Source: Gorillibacterium sp. (GTDB lineage Bacteria > Bacillota > Bacilli > Paenibacillales > NBRC-103111). From it: DNA of 5,350 bases. Below the pieces are notes generated by a model. It was not told where the DNA came from and searched no databases. It saw only the letters and a list, made by a program, of their open reading frames with translations. Location of the stretch: positions 1 through 5,350 of the forward strand of contig JAIMBU010000258.1 of assembly GCA_023511325.1 (NCBI GenBank). Direction: 5' to 3'. How positions within the stretch are numbered: the stretch's first letter is position 1; every line of letters starts with the position of its first letter. This document shows positions 5,179 to 5,350 of this stretch, piece by piece. The position numbers and the translations under genes are program-made.

Positions 5179-5350
5179 TACCCTCGCCTTCCTTCAAAAA
5201 AAGCCACCACCGTCTGCGTGACCTGACCCACTAATTCTTCGGTCATATTAGGATAGATGGGAATCGAGCAAACGCGGTCGGCGCTGTATTCCGCGTTCGG
5301 ACACAGTCCCTTCTCATATCCAAACCGTTGGTAACTTGGCTGCAAATAGA
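5178..5350 (-). CDS. DegT/DnrJ/EryC1/StrS aminotransferase, C-terminal fragment (cut by window edge)
   Basis: Only the last 57 complete codons are inside the window; the gene continues beyond 5350. The tail reads YLQPSYQRFGYEKGLCPNAE then SADRVCSIPIYPNMTEELV, matching the closing segment of PLP-dependent sugar aminotransferases (typical pattern HLxPxYxxxGYxxGxxPxAExxxxxxLSLPxxPxLT). These enzymes transfer an amino group to a keto-sugar nucleotide, or aromatise aminosugars as in AHBA synthase. The TAA stop overlaps the ATG of the next gene by one base (TAATG), so the two are translationally coupled. Pairing with a Gfo/Idh/MocA dehydrogenase is the classic oxidation-then-transamination team, seen in WlbA/WlbE-like UDP-aminosugar pathways or RifL/RifK. 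The catalytic lysine lies outside the window, so activity and substrate cannot be judged. Confidence 0.8.
   Translation of the reverse strand, partial: YLQPSYQRFGYEKGLCPNAEYSADRVCSIPIYPNMTEELVGQVTQTVVAFFEGRRG

Noticed and set aside
1..5350. CRISPR arrays, tRNA or rRNA genes, insertion sequences
   Set aside because: No regularly spaced direct repeats, cloverleaf-like sequences, rRNA motifs or transposase fragments with terminal inverted repeats were seen.

Overview
The window reads as a low-to-mid GC Gram-positive genome, most likely Bacillales and probably Paenibacillus-like. The clues are strong AGGAGG-type ribosome binding sites, an ImmR/ImmA-style regulator-protease pair, and the style of the proteins. 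The genus is an inference from protein similarity recalled by eye.

Layout. Positions 1-1209 (+ strand) hold a small XRE-family repressor and an ImmA/IrrE-family zinc metallopeptidase, separated by an intrinsic terminator. Such pairs control phages and integrative elements, but no integrase or structural gene is visible here. Positions 1210-1615 hold no intact gene. They look like a gene graveyard, with the first ~25 codons of a TetR-family regulator (- strand) abutting the frameshifted start of a flavin-reductase-like gene (+ strand) at a 15-bp palindrome.

Positions 1616-5350 are all on the - strand. In transcription order they encode: the C-terminus of a DegT/DnrJ/EryC1/StrS aminotransferase, running in from the right edge; a 720-residue chimeric protein whose start overlaps that stop (TAATG); a 4'-phosphopantetheinyl transferase overlapping the chimera by 23 nt; and, after a 52-nt gap, an FMN-dependent NAD(P)H oxidoreductase.

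The most notable object is the 720-residue ORF. Residues 1-126 are the NAD-binding Rossmann half of a Gfo/Idh/MocA sugar dehydrogenase. From about residue 127 the chain becomes the back part of a polyketide-synthase ketoreductase followed by a dehydratase domain, of the iterative PUFA/heterocyst-glycolipid/enediyne type. The join removes the dehydrogenase's C-terminal domain, the ketoreductase's own TGGxxGIG strand, and any KS, AT or ACP domains that would normally precede it. The simplest reading is that a larger biosynthetic cluster (aminosugar genes, an iterative PKS and its PPTase) lost a large segment by an in-frame deletion. A misassembly or a working fusion are the alternatives. Several catalytic positions in the KR and DH are also substituted, which favours a decaying cluster, although the frame stays open throughout.
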